Shown piece after piece: positions 20,647 to 21,004 of a DNA stretch of 21,004 nucleotides. Within the stretch, counting starts at the first letter, position 1; the number at the start of each line of letters is the position of its first letter. The DNA comes from UBA6022 sp036382575 (GTDB lineage: Bacteria; Patescibacteriota; Saccharimonadia; Saccharimonadales; Saccharimonadaceae), in assembly GCA_036382575.1 (NCBI GenBank), contig DASVHL010000054.1, forward strand, positions 1 through 21,004, written 5' to 3'. Position numbers and translations under genes: made by a program. The notes below the pieces were generated by a model. The model was given only the letters and a program-made list of their open reading frames with translations. It ran no database searches and had not been told where the DNA came from.

Positions 20647-21004
20647 CTACGTCTTAGACGCTGCCTTCTTTTGTGTACCGCCCACAGCCACTGATTTACC
20701 CTTACGAGTTCGTGCGTTCGTACGGGTACGTTGACCGTTTACTGGAAGTCCTGCTTTGTGTCGCAAACCGCGATACGCATTTACATCCTTCAGACGCTTA
20801 ATGTTATTTGTTACCAAGCGCTGTAGGTCGCCTTCGACGTGATAATCGGTATCGATAATCTCGCGAATACGTTGTTCTTCAGCCTCGGTGAGATCTTTCA
20901 CCCGAGTGGTCGGCTCAACTTTAGCCGCCGCAAGGATGGTCGATGCGAAGTGTGGACCAATGCCGTATACATACGTCAATGCGATCTGCACTTGCTTTTC
21001 TGAT
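20647..21004 (-). CDS. rpsM: 30S ribosomal protein S13, 5' end outside the window
   Basis: S13 contacts the P-site tRNA and the large subunit. The frame stays open to the window edge: the residues upstream of IALTYVYGIGPHFAS read SEKQVQ, as in complete S13, so about ten N-terminal residues are missing. The GTG at 20991 is an internal valine codon, not a start. GLRHKAGLPVNGQRTRTNAR is diagnostic, and the tail is basic. First visible gene of the leftward operon. Confidence 0.97.
   Translation of the reverse strand, partial: SEKQVQIALTYVYGIGPHFASTILAAAKVEPTTRVKDLTEAEEQRIREIIDTDYHVEGDLQRLVTNNIKRLKDVNAYRGLRHKAGLPVNGQRTRTNARTRKGKSVAVGGTQKKAASKT

Overview
The window most likely comes from a member of the Patescibacteria/CPR, probably Candidatus Saccharibacteria (TM7). 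This is an inference. The basis is a compact layout with overlapping start and stop codons, the order rpsM-rpsK-rpsD-rpoA-rplQ-rplM-rpsI, several short lineage-type orphan proteins, and an alpha-glucan gene cluster. TGA is used as a stop (glycosyltransferase at 1464-1466, large orphan at 8626-8628), so this is the standard code and not the TGA=Gly code of Gracilibacteria/SR1.

Layout. (1) 1-82: the start of a leftward gene cut by the window edge. (2) 243-5346: a rightward, tightly coupled alpha-glucan operon with a GT4 glycosyltransferase (glycogen-synthase-like), a GH57 amylase-type enzyme, a GH15 glucoamylase and an unknown 238-aa protein. One enzyme would extend alpha-glucan and two would cut or trim it, which suggests a storage-polymer cycle. 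(3) 5360-5941: a small leftward membrane protein, then leftward tRNA-Tyr(GTA) and tRNA-Thr(TGT) with a shared promoter and terminator. (4) 5961-8628: two rightward orphan genes behind a promoter holding two dyad repeats. The second, 733 aa, carries motifs resembling the SelO/YdiU protein AMPylase pseudokinase fold. (5) 8663-9603: a small leftward orphan, tRNA-Thr(GGT), rpmG (L33) and its terminator. (6) 9565-14349: leftward genes. These are a 133-aa acidic orphan with a perfect-consensus promoter, a membrane-anchored TPR protein, and an operon trpS / 145-aa orphan / RluA-family pseudouridine synthase / holB-like delta prime. (7) 14377-17328: an alpha/beta hydrolase, a type IV pilin-like protein, a DUF1761-like membrane protein, a VOC (glyoxalase-fold) protein, a two-TM protein and a 53-aa small ORF. 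(8) 17387-21004: the leftward ribosomal/alpha operon, entering from the right edge with rpsM cut at its 5' end and ending at a strong terminator.

The most interesting signals are these. At least five genes, and perhaps six, have a -10 box only 6-9 bases before the ATG and no Shine-Dalgarno, the signature of leaderless mRNAs, while neighbouring genes have good Shine-Dalgarno sites. The 733-aa protein looks like a divergent SelO homologue with an altered catalytic loop. The promoter in front of its operon contains a palindrome over the -10. The DUF1761 and VOC genes share near-identical leaders. No mobile element, CRISPR array or rRNA was seen.
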